Below are positions 8,008-16,572 of a stretch of 33,539 nt of DNA, piece after piece. The stretch is from contig NZ_FOES01000031.1 in assembly GCF_900110685.1 (NCBI RefSeq), forward strand, positions 1-33,539, in the 5' to 3' direction. How positions within the stretch are numbered: the stretch's first letter is position 1; every line of letters starts with the position of its first letter. This stretch comes from Piscibacillus halophilus (lineage in GTDB: Bacteria; Bacillota; Bacilli; Bacillales; Alkalibacillaceae). A model generated the notes under the pieces. That model was not told the origin of the DNA and ran no database searches. It worked only from the letters and a program-made list of their open reading frames with translations. The position numbers were made by a program, and so were the translations under genes.

Positions 8008-9731
8008 GATAAACCATCTCGATTTAACTGTTGATAAACGCTTTCCCATTTCTGACGATGCCATATTAAATTGTCGTCTCGATCCGTTTGTACCTCAATG
8101 ACTTCTAAGTATTGTACAGGTTGACTGAGTATTTCTTTTAGGTTTTGTACAGAGCTTGCGCGTTGGTATCTTACACCTAATCCTTCTACCATTGTCTGAA
8201 TTGGAGGATTAAATGGTGTTCCAAATAAGTTTTCAAAATGCTTCTTTTCATTGTTCTGTGGTAAAAATGAAAAGATTCCTCCCCCGTTGTTATTTAACAC
8301 TAACACTCGTAATGGAAGTTGATACTGTCTTGCAATAAATAACGCTGTATAATCGTGTAAAAATGATACGTCACCAATCAATAATGTGACAGGTGTATTA
8401 GTTGCTGCCACACCTAAAGCACTAGAGATAACTCCATCAATCCCATTTGCTCCCCGATTCGACATGACATCGATAGATCTTTGTGAGTTAAAGAAAAACG
8501 TATCCATATCTCTGATCGGCATACTATTTCCAACAAAAACAACGGAACCTTCTTCTACTTCTTCAGATAAAGTCAGGACAGCTGTTCCTTCGGTTAGTTC
8601 ATCTTGATTGTTTGTTAATATTTTTTGGGCAATTTGGTCATTGTCTAACCAAAAGCTCTTCCAATCCGAATCAATTTTCGGTACGAATGAATGACTTATG
8701 AGCTGATTTAAGAAATGAGCTAGTTCTGAGAATACCATCGTTGTTTCAATATTTGTTGGCTCACGGTAACCTTGGTTCTCGTCTACCACAATATGAACTT
8801 TCGGTTGTTTAGCTGTAATCCACTGCATATATGGCTTAGAAACAGGCATGGAACCGAAACGAATCACGAAATCAACATCTAGCTGTTTTCTTATGTCTTC
8901 CCGTTTTAATATCGCATCATAAGTTGAAATGATATATGGATTAGTCTTAGGATGCTTTCTTAAATTAGATAAAACATCCGCAAAAACAGGAATTTCCCAC
9001 TGCTTGGCTAAATTTATAATTAACTGTTGTGACTCTTTGGAATGTAGTTCACCACAAACAATAATCCCACGGCCTAAGCCATCAATCATATTCATGACAT
9101 CATGAACAGCCTGTCCATCAACTTGTTCATGGCCTGTGATATGGTTCACATATGATTGTGAACGTTCACCCCAAAGGTCAGGTAACGATAAATCTGGAAC
9201 TAATGGGTCTCTGAATGGGAAATTTAACTGCACTGGACCTTTATTTGGATGATTTGAGATCGAATAAGCTCTACTTGCTTGACGTCTAGCATACCGCTTC
9301 ATTTGTTCACTGTTTTCTGGTATTGCCATTTCATGAAAATACTTAGTATAATCCCCATACATTTTTATTTGATCAATGGCTTGCGGAGCACCATTATCTC
9401 TTAATTCATGAGGGCGATCTGCGGTTAAAACTAACAAAGGAACCCGGCTATAATAAGCTTCAATAATAGCCGGGTAGTAATTAGCTGCCGCTGTTCCTGA
9501 TGTACAAATAAGTGCAACAGGCTTTTGAGTCCTTTTCGCTAATCCTAATGCGAAAAAAGCTGAAGATCGTTCATCAAAGTGCACCCAATCTTTAATAGAT
9601 GGATGCTCCGCAAAAGTCATAGCCATTGGGGTTGACCTTGAACCGGGTGATATAACAACATGTTCTAATCCATTTTGATATAGCTCATCTATAAAATAAC
9701 TGACATAATAAGTCTTGTCTCCCATGTTCAT
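8004..9731 (-). CDS. menD: SEPHCHC synthase
   Basis: 575-residue ThDP-dependent enzyme that joins 2-oxoglutarate to isochorismate. N-terminal pyrimidine-binding part has ISPGSRSTP near 24-32 and CTSGTAAANYYPAI; the C-terminal ThDP motif runs from IGDVSFLHD to NNNGGGIFSFLP near 460-490. Arg residues of the MenD N-terminus are present. Start ATG at 9729-9731 overlaps the menF stop (ATGA) and has GGGAGG 9 bases upstream. The length is normal. Confidence 0.96.
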   Translation of the reverse strand: MNMGDKTYYVSYFIDELYQNGLEHVVISPGSRSTPMAMTFAEHPSIKDWVHFDERSSAFFALGLAKRTQKPVALICTSGTAAANYYPAIIEAYYSRVPLLVLTADRPHELRDNGAPQAIDQIKMYGDYTKYFHEMAIPENSEQMKRYARRQASRAYSISNHPNKGPVQLNFPFRDPLVPDLSLPDLWGERSQSYVNHITGHEQVDGQAVHDVMNMIDGLGRGIIVCGELHSKESQQLIINLAKQWEIPVFADVLSNLRKHPKTNPYIISTYDAILKREDIRKQLDVDFVIRFGSMPVSKPYMQWITAKQPKVHIVVDENQGYREPTNIETTMVFSELAHFLNQLISHSFVPKIDSDWKSFWLDNDQIAQKILTNNQDELTEGTAVLTLSEEVEEGSVVFVGNSMPIRDMDTFFFNSQRSIDVMSNRGANGIDGVISSALGVAATNTPVTLLIGDVSFLHDYTALFIARQYQLPLRVLVLNNNGGGIFSFLPQNNEKKHFENLFGTPFNPPIQTMVEGLGVRYQRASSVQNLKEILSQPVQYLEVIEVQTDRDDNLIWHRQKWESVYQQLNRDGLS

Positions 9732-11116
9732 CGAGAGATGCCTCCCAAAGCCTCTAACATCGGCGTGAATTTCAATTTTGTTTCTTCATATTCTTCATAT
9801 GGATCAGATTCTTCTACAATCCCACACCCTGCAAATAGCGTCGCTTTATTTTGATTAATTAAAGCGGAACGAATAGCCACTATTATTTCACCATTACCAT
9901 GCGCATCAATCCAACCGACAGGACCTGCATACCAACCACGCTCAAATGGTTCATTTTCTTTAATAAACATCACCGCAGCTTGACGTGGCTCGCCGCCTAG
10001 TGCGGGTGTTGGGTGAAGTTTTTCAATTAAATCAAAAATCGTATATGAATCCTTTAAGATTGCTGTTACGGGTGTATATAAATGCTGTAGCGTTCTTAAT
10101 TGTAAAATTTCAGGTTGACTCGGAAGATCAATCGAATGTGTTAAAGGCTCAATCGCTTCTTTAATCATACTTACGACATACTGATGTTCGCTCCGATTTT
10201 TCTCATCATTTAATAAGGATTGGGCCAATAAATCATCTTCTTTTAATGAGTCCCCTCTTTTAATGGTTCCGGCTAGACAAGTGGATAGTAATTCGTTCTC
10301 ATCCACTTTAACAAGACGTTCTGGTGTCGCACTAATAAACGCATCATCACCATAGTCGAATATATAAATAAAGCTATCCTTCTGTTGCTCTACTAACTTC
10401 TTTAGAACATTATTTAAATCAATGGATTGATTAAATTCTGCTTCTAACTCTCGAGCTAATACAACTTTACCTAAGGTACCATTTTTAATCCTGTTGACAG
10501 CATCACGAATTAATTGTTCCCAATTACGATAGTCTAAGCTATTTGTCGTTTGAAGCTGTTGAGGAACATTTGATTCATATTGATCATTGATGTTCTCTGT
10601 CCATTGTTTTAACTTTGTGGTTAATGCATCAACGTCTGTATTCTCATTAACCGTAACATTGTAAGTCATATAACATTCACCTTGAATGACAGTCAACATA
10701 GCTTCAGGCACGACCATTAACCCCGATTGAAACGTTTTCCACTTATCATCCATGACGGAATCATTGAAAGAGAATCCACCTAACATAAGTGGTCCTGTTC
10801 CTTTTACTGAATCGTTTGGAATAAAAAAGTCTGTAAGAAGTCCTTCCCATTGTTGTTGCACAGAATGAAATCGGTTCTGATGTGATTGAATCGTTTTATA
10901 ATTCCCTATGCCTACAAGGTAGAAGGAATCTTCAGAATCTCTCCAAAACAACCTTAATAGATCTTGATTTTGATAATACGAAAAAAATTGAACTGGATTT
11001 ATAAAATTAACCTTTTCGACTAATGAAACCATTAGTTGAGTTTGATTAACAGTATCCATATATTCTTTAGCCTTGTTTAATTGTTCATTGATCGTAAACG
11101 GCTTAGTTTGTAACAT
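9728..11116 (-). CDS. menF: Isochorismate synthase
   Basis: 462 residues from ATG at 11114-11116. I chose this start because TGGAGG stands 8 bases before it and a strong promoter (11166-11194) lies just upstream. A longer reading from GTG at 11237-11239 would include that promoter and has no ribosome binding site. Chorismate-binding signature: GTIKRG, SEHQYVVSMI, LHPTPALGGEPR and ERGWYAGPVGW, all intact. It converts chorismate to isochorismate, the first committed step, and heads the leftward operon menF-D-H-B-E-C. Confidence 0.94.
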   Translation of the reverse strand: MLQTKPFTINEQLNKAKEYMDTVNQTQLMVSLVEKVNFINPVQFFSYYQNQDLLRLFWRDSEDSFYLVGIGNYKTIQSHQNRFHSVQQQWEGLLTDFFIPNDSVKGTGPLMLGGFSFNDSVMDDKWKTFQSGLMVVPEAMLTVIQGECYMTYNVTVNENTDVDALTTKLKQWTENINDQYESNVPQQLQTTNSLDYRNWEQLIRDAVNRIKNGTLGKVVLARELEAEFNQSIDLNNVLKKLVEQQKDSFIYIFDYGDDAFISATPERLVKVDENELLSTCLAGTIKRGDSLKEDDLLAQSLLNDEKNRSEHQYVVSMIKEAIEPLTHSIDLPSQPEILQLRTLQHLYTPVTAILKDSYTIFDLIEKLHPTPALGGEPRQAAVMFIKENEPFERGWYAGPVGWIDAHGNGEIIVAIRSALINQNKATLFAGCGIVEESDPYEEYEETKLKFTPMLEALGGISR

Positions 11117-11165
11117 GGCATACGCCTCCAATAAAACATGCATGTTTCTAAAACACTCTTTCATT

Positions 11166-11194
11166 ATTGTATGACTTTTTTCCCTGTGAGACAA
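11166..11194 (-). promoter_or_regulatory. Promoter of the menF operon
   Basis: Leftward TTGTCT (11189-11194), 17-base spacer, TACAAT (11166-11171): four and five of six matches to SigA boxes. Transcription would begin about 40 bases before the menF start. Confidence 0.75.
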
Positions 11195-11216
11195 GGTAAA
11201 AGCAGTACACCACTTA

Positions 11217-11245
11217 TTGACATGCTTACTTCGTTTCACTAAACT
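11217..11245 (+). promoter_or_regulatory. Promoter of menA
   Basis: Perfect -35 TTGACA (11217-11222), 17-base spacer, TAAACT (11240-11245). It is divergent from the menF promoter, with the two -35 boxes separated by about 22 bases. Confidence 0.7.
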
Positions 11246-11289
11246 ATGTTTAGGTTAATAACCTTTGAGTATAGAAAGGGATGACAATT

Positions 11290-12234
11290 GTGTCAAATCA
11301 AACAACCAAAGAAGCGCTTGGGGAAAAGTCAGGCTTTCAAATTTGGTGGAGAATGTTAAGACCGCACACATTAACGGCTTCATTTATACCAGTTTTTGTC
11401 GGGACGGTCATCGCCAGCATTGAGACGTCTGTTCATATCGGATTATTTATAGCCATGCTGATCGCCTCCATCTTAATCCAAGCAGCCACTAATATGTTTA
11501 ACGAATACTACGACTATGTAAAGGGATTAGATACCGAGGATTCGGTTGGAATTGGTGGAACTATTGTAAGGGATGGAATTTCACCTCAAACCGTTCGTAA
11601 TCTGGCCTTTACTTTTTACGGGGTTGCCATTTTATTAGGATTTTATATTTGTTTATTGACGACATTTTGGATCGCAGTCATTGGACTCATATCTATGTTA
11701 TTTGGTTATCTTTATACAGGCGGCCCTTATCCAATTGCATACTCGCCATTTGGAGAATTATTCGCTGGATTTTTCATGGGGACTGTTATCATTGGAATCA
11801 GCTATTATATTCAAACAGAAATTTTAACTAATGAAGCTGTTTTATTATCCATTCCAATTGCTATATTAATTGGAGCTATTTTACTTTCAAATAACATCCG
11901 TGACTTTGAAGGTGATCAAGCAAACGGCCGTAAAACACTTGCTATTTTAGTGGGGCGCAACAATGCCATTCGTGTATTGGCTGCTTTTTTCATATTAGCT
12001 TATGCCACAACTGTTCTGTTCATTATGATCGGAATCATGCCAGTTTGGGGATTGTTAGTTCTATTAAGTGTCAAAAAAGCGATCAATGCTATCAAAGTTT
12101 TCAAAAATAATAATACTCCTTTAGAGATGATGCCAGCTATGAAATTCACTGCTCAAACCAATACCATCTTTGGACTTTTATTTGGTATTTCATTTTTACT
12201 AAATCATTTATATGCCATTCAATCACTAACATAA
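11290..12234 (+). CDS. menA: 1,4-Dihydroxy-2-naphthoate polyprenyltransferase
   Basis: About 314 residues. GTG at 11290 is preferred because GAAAGGG is 9 bases before it; the ATG at 11281 touches that site and would add only three residues. UbiA-family integral membrane enzyme with about eight or nine hydrophobic spans. The two Mg-prenyl-diphosphate motifs are NMFNEYYDYVKG near 67-78 and NNIRDFEGDQANG near 200-212. It attaches the isoprenoid chain to DHNA, giving demethylmenaquinone at the membrane. Divergent from menF. The final methyltransferase (menG/ubiE) is not in this window. Confidence 0.95.
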   Translation: MSNQTTKEALGEKSGFQIWWRMLRPHTLTASFIPVFVGTVIASIETSVHIGLFIAMLIASILIQAATNMFNEYYDYVKGLDTEDSVGIGGTIVRDGISPQTVRNLAFTFYGVAILLGFYICLLTTFWIAVIGLISMLFGYLYTGGPYPIAYSPFGELFAGFFMGTVIIGISYYIQTEILTNEAVLLSIPIAILIGAILLSNNIRDFEGDQANGRKTLAILVGRNNAIRVLAAFFILAYATTVLFIMIGIMPVWGLLVLLSVKKAINAIKVFKNNNTPLEMMPAMKFTAQTNTIFGLLFGISFLLNHLYAIQSLT

Positions 12235-12282
12235 GGTATAATTTTTTGGTTCATATAACACTATAAAAAAGGAGAGAAGAAT

Positions 12283-12666
12283 ATGCAGTTGGAAAATACG
12301 CTTTTTGAGACAATGAATGTTGAAGTTGTAAAGACCGAAAAAAATGAGGTTATATTGAAAATGCCCGTCTCACCAACGGTTCATCAGCCTTTAGGTTATT
12401 TACATGGAGGAGCGTCAGTTGCTTTAGCTGAATCTGCCGCTAGTTTAGGTGGATTTTTAAATGTTGACCCAGAGAAGCAAAATGTATTCGGTATCGAAAT
12501 AAACGCTAATCATGTTAAGAGTAAGCGTGATGGTTATGTTAAGGCTATAGCAAAACCTGTTCACATTGGTCGAACAACAATGGTTTGGGAAATTAACATT
12601 GTCGATGAAAGTGACCAACTCATTTCTATTTCTCGGTGCACTTTAGGAGTGGTCGATCGAAAATAA
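12283..12666 (+). CDS. menI: Hotdog thioesterase, likely DHNA-CoA hydrolase
   Basis: 127 residues, PaaI/YuxO-like hotdog fold. The active-site segment YLHGGASVALAESAAS at about 40-55 holds the HGG loop and the catalytic Glu of this subgroup. AAAAGGAG precedes the ATG by 9 bases. DHNA-CoA must be hydrolysed between MenB and MenA, and this gene lies 48 bases after menA on the same strand with no terminator between. The context therefore makes DHNA-CoA the probable substrate, though related hotdog enzymes act on other acyl-CoAs. The symbol is inferred from context. Confidence 0.75.
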   Translation: MQLENTLFETMNVEVVKTEKNEVILKMPVSPTVHQPLGYLHGGASVALAESAASLGGFLNVDPEKQNVFGIEINANHVKSKRDGYVKAIAKPVHIGRTTMVWEINIVDESDQLISISRCTLGVVDRK

Positions 12667-12680
12667 TGAGGTGAAGTTGA

Positions 12681-13037
12681 ATGGATCCAAATTTAATGCA
12701 AGCATTAAAACAGCAACTTTTAGAAGATAAAAAACGCGTCAAAGAAGAATTAGATTCATTTGATACGGATAGATCATTCATTGAAGAAAGTGTCGGTGAA
12801 TTGAACTCAGTTGATCAGCAACACCCAGCTGATACAGGAACTGAGCTTTATGAACGGGAAAAAGATATGGCATTTCACCGTAGAGCAGAAGAAGAATTAA
12901 GCGAGATTGAACATGCTTTAGAGAAAATGGAGAACGGAACTTATGGTATTTGTGAACGAACAGGACGTCCAATACCTGAAGAACGATTAAAAGCAATGCC
13001 TACCGCGAGATACGTCATTGATGAGAGTCAATCTTAA
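12681..13037 (+). CDS. yteA: TraR/DksA-like protein of the YteA type, zinc site degenerate
   Basis: 118 residues. N-terminal coiled-coil-like helical region (ALKQQLLEDKKRVKEEL, then ERE..MAFHRRAEEELSEIEHALEKME) followed by the DksA-type end GTYGICERTGRPIPEERL. Of the four zinc cysteines of the family only the first remains (Cys95 region); the second position is Thr and the last pair is missing. Similar losses occur in Bacillus YteA/YocK as I recall. GAGGTG precedes the ATG by 7 bases and the gene follows menI by 14 bases, so it may ride on the menA transcript. Its role is unknown, perhaps RNA polymerase binding. Confidence 0.8.
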   Translation: MDPNLMQALKQQLLEDKKRVKEELDSFDTDRSFIEESVGELNSVDQQHPADTGTELYEREKDMAFHRRAEEELSEIEHALEKMENGTYGICERTGRPIPEERLKAMPTARYVIDESQS

Positions 13038-13057
13038 TATAGATTGGCTCTTTTTTT
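13025..13057 (+). terminator. Terminator of the menA-menI-yteA unit
   Basis: 10-bp stem (13025-13034 with 13041-13050, one G-U pair), then seven T. It overlaps the yteA stop codon. Confidence 0.9.
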
Positions 13058-13121
13058 ATGGCGTTTAAATTGTAAACCCTCTGGGAAAGATGATGATAGC
13101 TTTTAGAGGGGGATTTTAATT

Positions 13122-14126
13122 ATGTTGTATAGATTAAAAAGATGGTATTTTAAAGTTCCTCAATTTATCAGATTGTTGGGCACCATTTTCCTAACCATGT
13201 TTGTTTTTGGTTTTATAGTTCATATGTTAGAGCCCAACGAATTCAAAACAGTTTTTGACGGTATATGGTGGGCATTTATTACTGGTTCAACGGTTGGTTA
13301 CGGAGACTATGTACCTCAAACGACAATTGGGCGATTTATGGCTATTTTACTCTTACTACTGGGTGGAGGAGTGATCACTTTTTATATGGTTGCATTTTCA
13401 AGGAGTACCATTTCAAGAGAAAAGTCATATGCAGAAGGTAAAGTTGCTTATAAAGGAAGTCATCATTACATTATTGTTGGTTGGAACGAACGTTCAAGAA
13501 GATTGATCCAACTCCTCCATGAACAATATAAAGACAAAACCGCTATCGTTTTAATCGACGAATCAATACAAAAAGATCCACTTGACGTTCCTTATGTTCA
13601 CTTCATAAAAGATGACCCAAGCTTAGATGAGACTTGGAAGAAAGCAAATGTTGATGAGGCTAAAAAGGCTATTATCACTGCAGATCAATCAAGATATGAA
13701 CGGGACGCTGATACATATTCCATTCTCATTACAATCACGTGTAGAGGATTGAATGCTCAAATTCCAATTTTTGTTGAAATATTGACGAGTACACAAAAAT
13801 CAAATGCTGAACGAGCTGGTGCCACTGAAGCAATTTGTACGAATGAGTCTACAAGTACTTTATTCTTTCATGAACTAACGAGCCACCAGCACATACAGAC
13901 AGTGGAGTATGTAATGGCCTTATTATCTGACCAAGAATTTATTAAACATAAAGTAGCTGACCAATGGAAAGGTCATACAATCGTTGAGTTAACTTACAAA
14001 ATGAAAAAAGAAGGCCTGTTATTGCTAGGCCTTATTCGTGATGAAGAAATCATTATAAACCCAGCCCCTCAAGAACAGCTCGTCGAGGGAGATGAAGTTA
14101 TTTTTTCGGAGAAATTATTGCAATAA
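13122..14126 (+). CDS. yugO: Potassium channel with RCK domain, YugO type
   Basis: 334 residues. Two transmembrane helices (about 15-36 and 68-92) flank a pore loop with selectivity filter TVGYGDY near 57-63. A cytoplasmic RCK/TrkA-N domain begins at HYIIVGWNERSRRLI near 112 (nucleotide-binding VGWN variant of GxGxxG) and the C-terminus is TrkA-C-like. B. subtilis YugO is a K+ channel involved in biofilm electrical signalling. GAGGGGG lies 9 bases before ATG. The coding end overlaps the convergent yugN-like gene by 12 bases. Confidence 0.9.
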   Translation: MLYRLKRWYFKVPQFIRLLGTIFLTMFVFGFIVHMLEPNEFKTVFDGIWWAFITGSTVGYGDYVPQTTIGRFMAILLLLLGGGVITFYMVAFSRSTISREKSYAEGKVAYKGSHHYIIVGWNERSRRLIQLLHEQYKDKTAIVLIDESIQKDPLDVPYVHFIKDDPSLDETWKKANVDEAKKAIITADQSRYERDADTYSILITITCRGLNAQIPIFVEILTSTQKSNAERAGATEAICTNESTSTLFFHELTSHQHIQTVEYVMALLSDQEFIKHKVADQWKGHTIVELTYKMKKEGLLLLGLIRDEEIIINPAPQEQLVEGDEVIFSEKLLQ

Positions 14127-14522
14127 AGCTCTTTCAACTTGTTGTAAAACTCTTTCCGCTTCTTGAATATAAGTCGCATCAACCTCTGCATCTTCATCTT
14201 CAGGTGATGCGAATTGGTTAAAGCCCGCCGATACATTTCCACCTGTACCTTGTTGATCAATACCTGATTCAAAACGGTGGGCTAATACAAACGGTTTACC
14301 AAGACGCACTTTAGCATCGCGCTCATCAAGGTAACCGATTTCTGTAGAAACAGGTATTCTTAAGAACACGTATTTCTCTGTATCTTTGTCGAGTTCGTAA
14401 TCAAAATAAGCATGATCGTAATCCCAGTTACCACCTATCACAAAATCTAATCGTTTTAATATATTTTCTAAATCATATAAATCATACATTTGGTTATCAA
14501 TTCCAGAATCTAGTAGCTTCAA
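14115..14522 (-). CDS. yugN: YugN-like protein
   Basis: 135 residues from TTG at 14520-14522, chosen because GAGGTG is 6 bases upstream; an in-frame ATG at 14612 lies within the upstream terminator and has no such site. Begins LKLLDSGIDNQMYDLYDLENILKR and contains GGNWDYDHAYFDYEL, the YugN-family pattern (W..E/DY...YD). Soluble, acidic, function unknown. It converges on yugO with a 12-base overlap of the coding ends and no terminator between, so the two transcripts are antisense at their 3' ends. Confidence 0.78.
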   Translation of the reverse strand: MKLLDSGIDNQMYDLYDLENILKRLDFVIGGNWDYDHAYFDYELDKDTEKYVFLRIPVSTEIGYLDERDAKVRLGKPFVLAHRFESGIDQQGTGGNVSAGFNQFASPEDEDAEVDATYIQEAERVLQQVERALLQ

Positions 14523-14592
14523 GTTTATCACCTCACCTCTAGTATGTACGCCGATAAAATAAACATGTATGAGGAATTGAGGTGTAAACATT

Positions 14593-14635
14593 AAAAAGCC
14601 TTCAGCTAACATTAAGTCAGCTGAAGGCTTTTTTT
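14593..14635. terminator. Strong terminator, bidirectional in form
   Basis: Perfect 15-bp stem (14593-14607 with 14619-14633), 11-base loop, A and T tracts in the arms. It ends the leftward alcohol dehydrogenase transcript just before yugN. Confidence 0.9.
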
Positions 14636-15797
14636 ATAACGACATTTCTAAAATGTTTCTGACGTCTTCATCTTGAAGTTTATTGAAGTTACCGAATGGT
14701 CCTCTTTTCATAGCACGATCGATCATTAAATCAATTTTTGATGCATCAATATCATAATCAGCTAATCGAGATGGAGCTCCTAAAGCTGACCAGAACTGAC
14801 GTAGACGTTCAATACCTTCTAATGCAACTTCTTTATCTGTTTTACCTGATGGGTCTACACCAAATACTCTTACGGATAATTGTTTAAATCGTTCCGGATT
14901 CACATCAATGTTATGTTTCATCCAGTTAGGGAAGATAATGGCTAATCCACCTGCGTGTGGAATATCATAAACGGCTGACACCGCATGCTCAATATTATGA
15001 GTCGCCCAGTCACCACGAGTACCCATCTGTAACATACCATTAAGTGCGACCGTTCCAGCATACATAATGGTTTCACGATACTCATATGAATCTAAATTAT
15101 TTATAAGCTTTGGAGCTGTTTCGATAATCGATCTTAAAACACCTTCGCACATACGGTCTTGAACCGGTGCATTCGTCGGACGATAAAAATACTGTTCAAA
15201 TATATGTGTCATCATATCGACAATCCCATAAATCGTCTGGTCTTTAGGGACTGAATAAGTATGAACAGGATCTAGAATTGAAAACTGTGGATATGAAAAC
15301 GGTGATCCCCAACCGTATTTTTCATTCGTTTCCCAGTTTGTAATAACGGCACCTGCGTTCATCTCAGAACCAGTCGCTGCAAGTGTTAAAACTGTACCTA
15401 ATGGTAAAGCATCCTGAGGTTCAACTTTCTTTGTAACTAAATCCCAAGCATCACCGTCATATTTTGCCGCATTGGCGATTGTTTTCGTACAATCGATGAC
15501 ACTACCGCCACCAACTGCTAATAAGAAATCAATATTATGTTCTTTACAATAGTCTGCACCCTTATTAACGGTTGATAGGCGTGAATTAGGTTCTACACCT
15601 CCAAATTCAAACGCTTCATAGCCATTATCTTGTAGTTTCTTTTGTACGTTGGCAAAAATACCATTTCTTTTAATACTTCCGCCACCATATACGATTAACA
15701 CTCGTTTGACTCCATCAGGAATGAGATGAGGTAAGTTTTCCAATTGCCCTCGACCAAAGACTAACTTAGTTGGATTGTGAAAAGTGAAATTTTCCAT
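14634..15797 (-). CDS. Iron-containing alcohol dehydrogenase, YugJ/YugK type
   Basis: 387-residue group III alcohol dehydrogenase, probably NAD(P)H-dependent butanol/aldehyde reductase. The nucleotide-binding part has [10 protein letters not shown] near 37-46 and [12 protein letters not shown] near 94-105. Metal ligands: Asp and His in [12 protein letters not shown] (near 193-202), His in [19 protein letters not shown] (two His near 267 and 281). Start ATG at 15795-15797 with AAAGGAG about 8 bases upstream. In B. subtilis two paralogues, yugJ and yugK, occupy this neighbourhood; here one copy is present and I cannot say which. Confidence 0.9.
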   Translation of the reverse strand: MENFTFHNPTKLVFGRGQLENLPHLIPDGVKRVLIVYGGGSIKRNGIFANVQKKLQDNGYEAFEFGGVEPNSRLSTVNKGADYCKEHNIDFLLAVGGGSVIDCTKTIANAAKYDGDAWDLVTKKVEPQDALPLGTVLTLAATGSEMNAGAVITNWETNEKYGWGSPFSYPQFSILDPVHTYSVPKDQTIYGIVDMMTHIFEQYFYRPTNAPVQDRMCEGVLRSIIETAPKLINNLDSYEYRETIMYAGTVALNGMLQMGTRGDWATHNIEHAVSAVYDIPHAGGLAIIFPNWMKHNIDVNPERFKQLSVRVFGVDPSGKTDKEVALEGIERLRQFWSALGAPSRLADYDIDASKIDLMIDRAMKRGPFGNFNKLQDEDVRNILEMSL

Positions 15798-15857
15798 GTC
15801 GATTGCTCCTTTCTAAAATTGCCTAATTTTATTATGAGGAAAAAAGCTGCCATAATC

Positions 15858-15896
15858 AAAAAAAGTGTCTCGAGGTATTTCCTCGAAGACACTTTT
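15858..15896 (-). terminator. Terminator after yugI
   Basis: 15-bp stem with one bulged A (15861-15875 with 15881-15896), followed leftward by seven T. Confidence 0.88.
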
Positions 15897-15898
15897 CA

Positions 15899-16285
15899 TT
15901 AATTTCGATAAGTTTGTTCACGGTCTTTTGATTGTTCAATCCATTCTTCTAACTTATCTTTTAAAATGTTAAAGCCAGTACCTTGACTCTCTTGTTTAAC
16001 TGGAGCCGCCTTTTTCTTAGGTTGTGGTTGTTGTTTCGGCTTATCTTCTGTAGCACGAATAGATAAAGAATATTTACCACTATTCTCTTCAACATTTAAT
16101 ACTTTTACTTTAACTTCGTCACCAACGGTTAGATGATCATGAATATCTTTTACATAACCGTGAGTAACTTCTGAAATATGAACAAGCCCTTGTACATCTT
16201 CATCAATAGCAACAAAGGCACCATACGGCTGGATGCCAGTTACTTTACCAGATACAACTTGTCCTTCTTCGATGATTTTTGACAT
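15899..16285 (-). CDS. yugI: S1 RNA-binding protein, general stress protein 13 type
   Basis: 128 residues from ATG at 16283-16285 with GGGAG 9 bases upstream; a TTG nine bases earlier is too near that site. A single S1 domain fills about residues 5-75: GQVVSGKVTGIQPYGAFVAID, GLVHISEV, VGDEVKVKVL. The tail is Lys/Gln/Pro rich (KPKQQPQPKKKAAPVKQE), a likely flexible RNA- or ribosome-binding extension. B. subtilis YugI (GSP13) is a ribosome-associated stress protein. Strong promoter at 16327-16355 and its own terminator, so it is monocistronic. Confidence 0.9.
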   Translation of the reverse strand: MSKIIEEGQVVSGKVTGIQPYGAFVAIDEDVQGLVHISEVTHGYVKDIHDHLTVGDEVKVKVLNVEENSGKYSLSIRATEDKPKQQPQPKKKAAPVKQESQGTGFNILKDKLEEWIEQSKDREQTYRN

Positions 16286-16326
16286 ATTATACAACTCCCG
16301 ACGCTATTTCTTTTGCACAATTGTGT

Positions 16327-16355
16327 ATTATATCATATTCTCTTTTCTTTATCAA
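16327..16355 (-). promoter_or_regulatory. Promoter of yugI
   Basis: Leftward TTGATA (16350-16355), 17-base spacer, perfect TATAAT (16327-16332), about 40 bases before the yugI start. It is one of the best SigA promoters in the window. Confidence 0.85.
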
Positions 16356-16475
16356 AAGCAGCATCATCCCAACTGCTTATTTATATTTTCTACAAATTTT
16401 TTAGAAAAAACAGGTTTAATATTTTATAAAACGGCAATAAATAATAGTGTAATACTTTCTCGTATTCCCCCTTTG

Positions 16476-16508
16476 GCAAAGTGTTTGAGACACTTTGCTT
16501 TTTTTTTT
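16476..16508 (+). terminator. Orphan plus-strand terminator upstream of patB
   Basis: Perfect 9-bp stem (16476-16484 with 16490-16498), 5-base loop, then ten T. It functions only rightward, yet no rightward gene precedes it: yugI runs the other way. See the findings for possible meanings (attenuator of patB or end of a small RNA). Confidence 0.85.
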
Positions 16509-16572
16509 GCCATTTCATTTATTCGCATTTAATTCCATAATTCGCTAAACTTAAATTAGTGAGGTGAATATT

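Noticed and set aside
16510-16565. Possible CymR-like site (AATTCCATAATT) before patB.
   Set aside because: Only part of the motif as I remember it is present, and no second half can be aligned with confidence.
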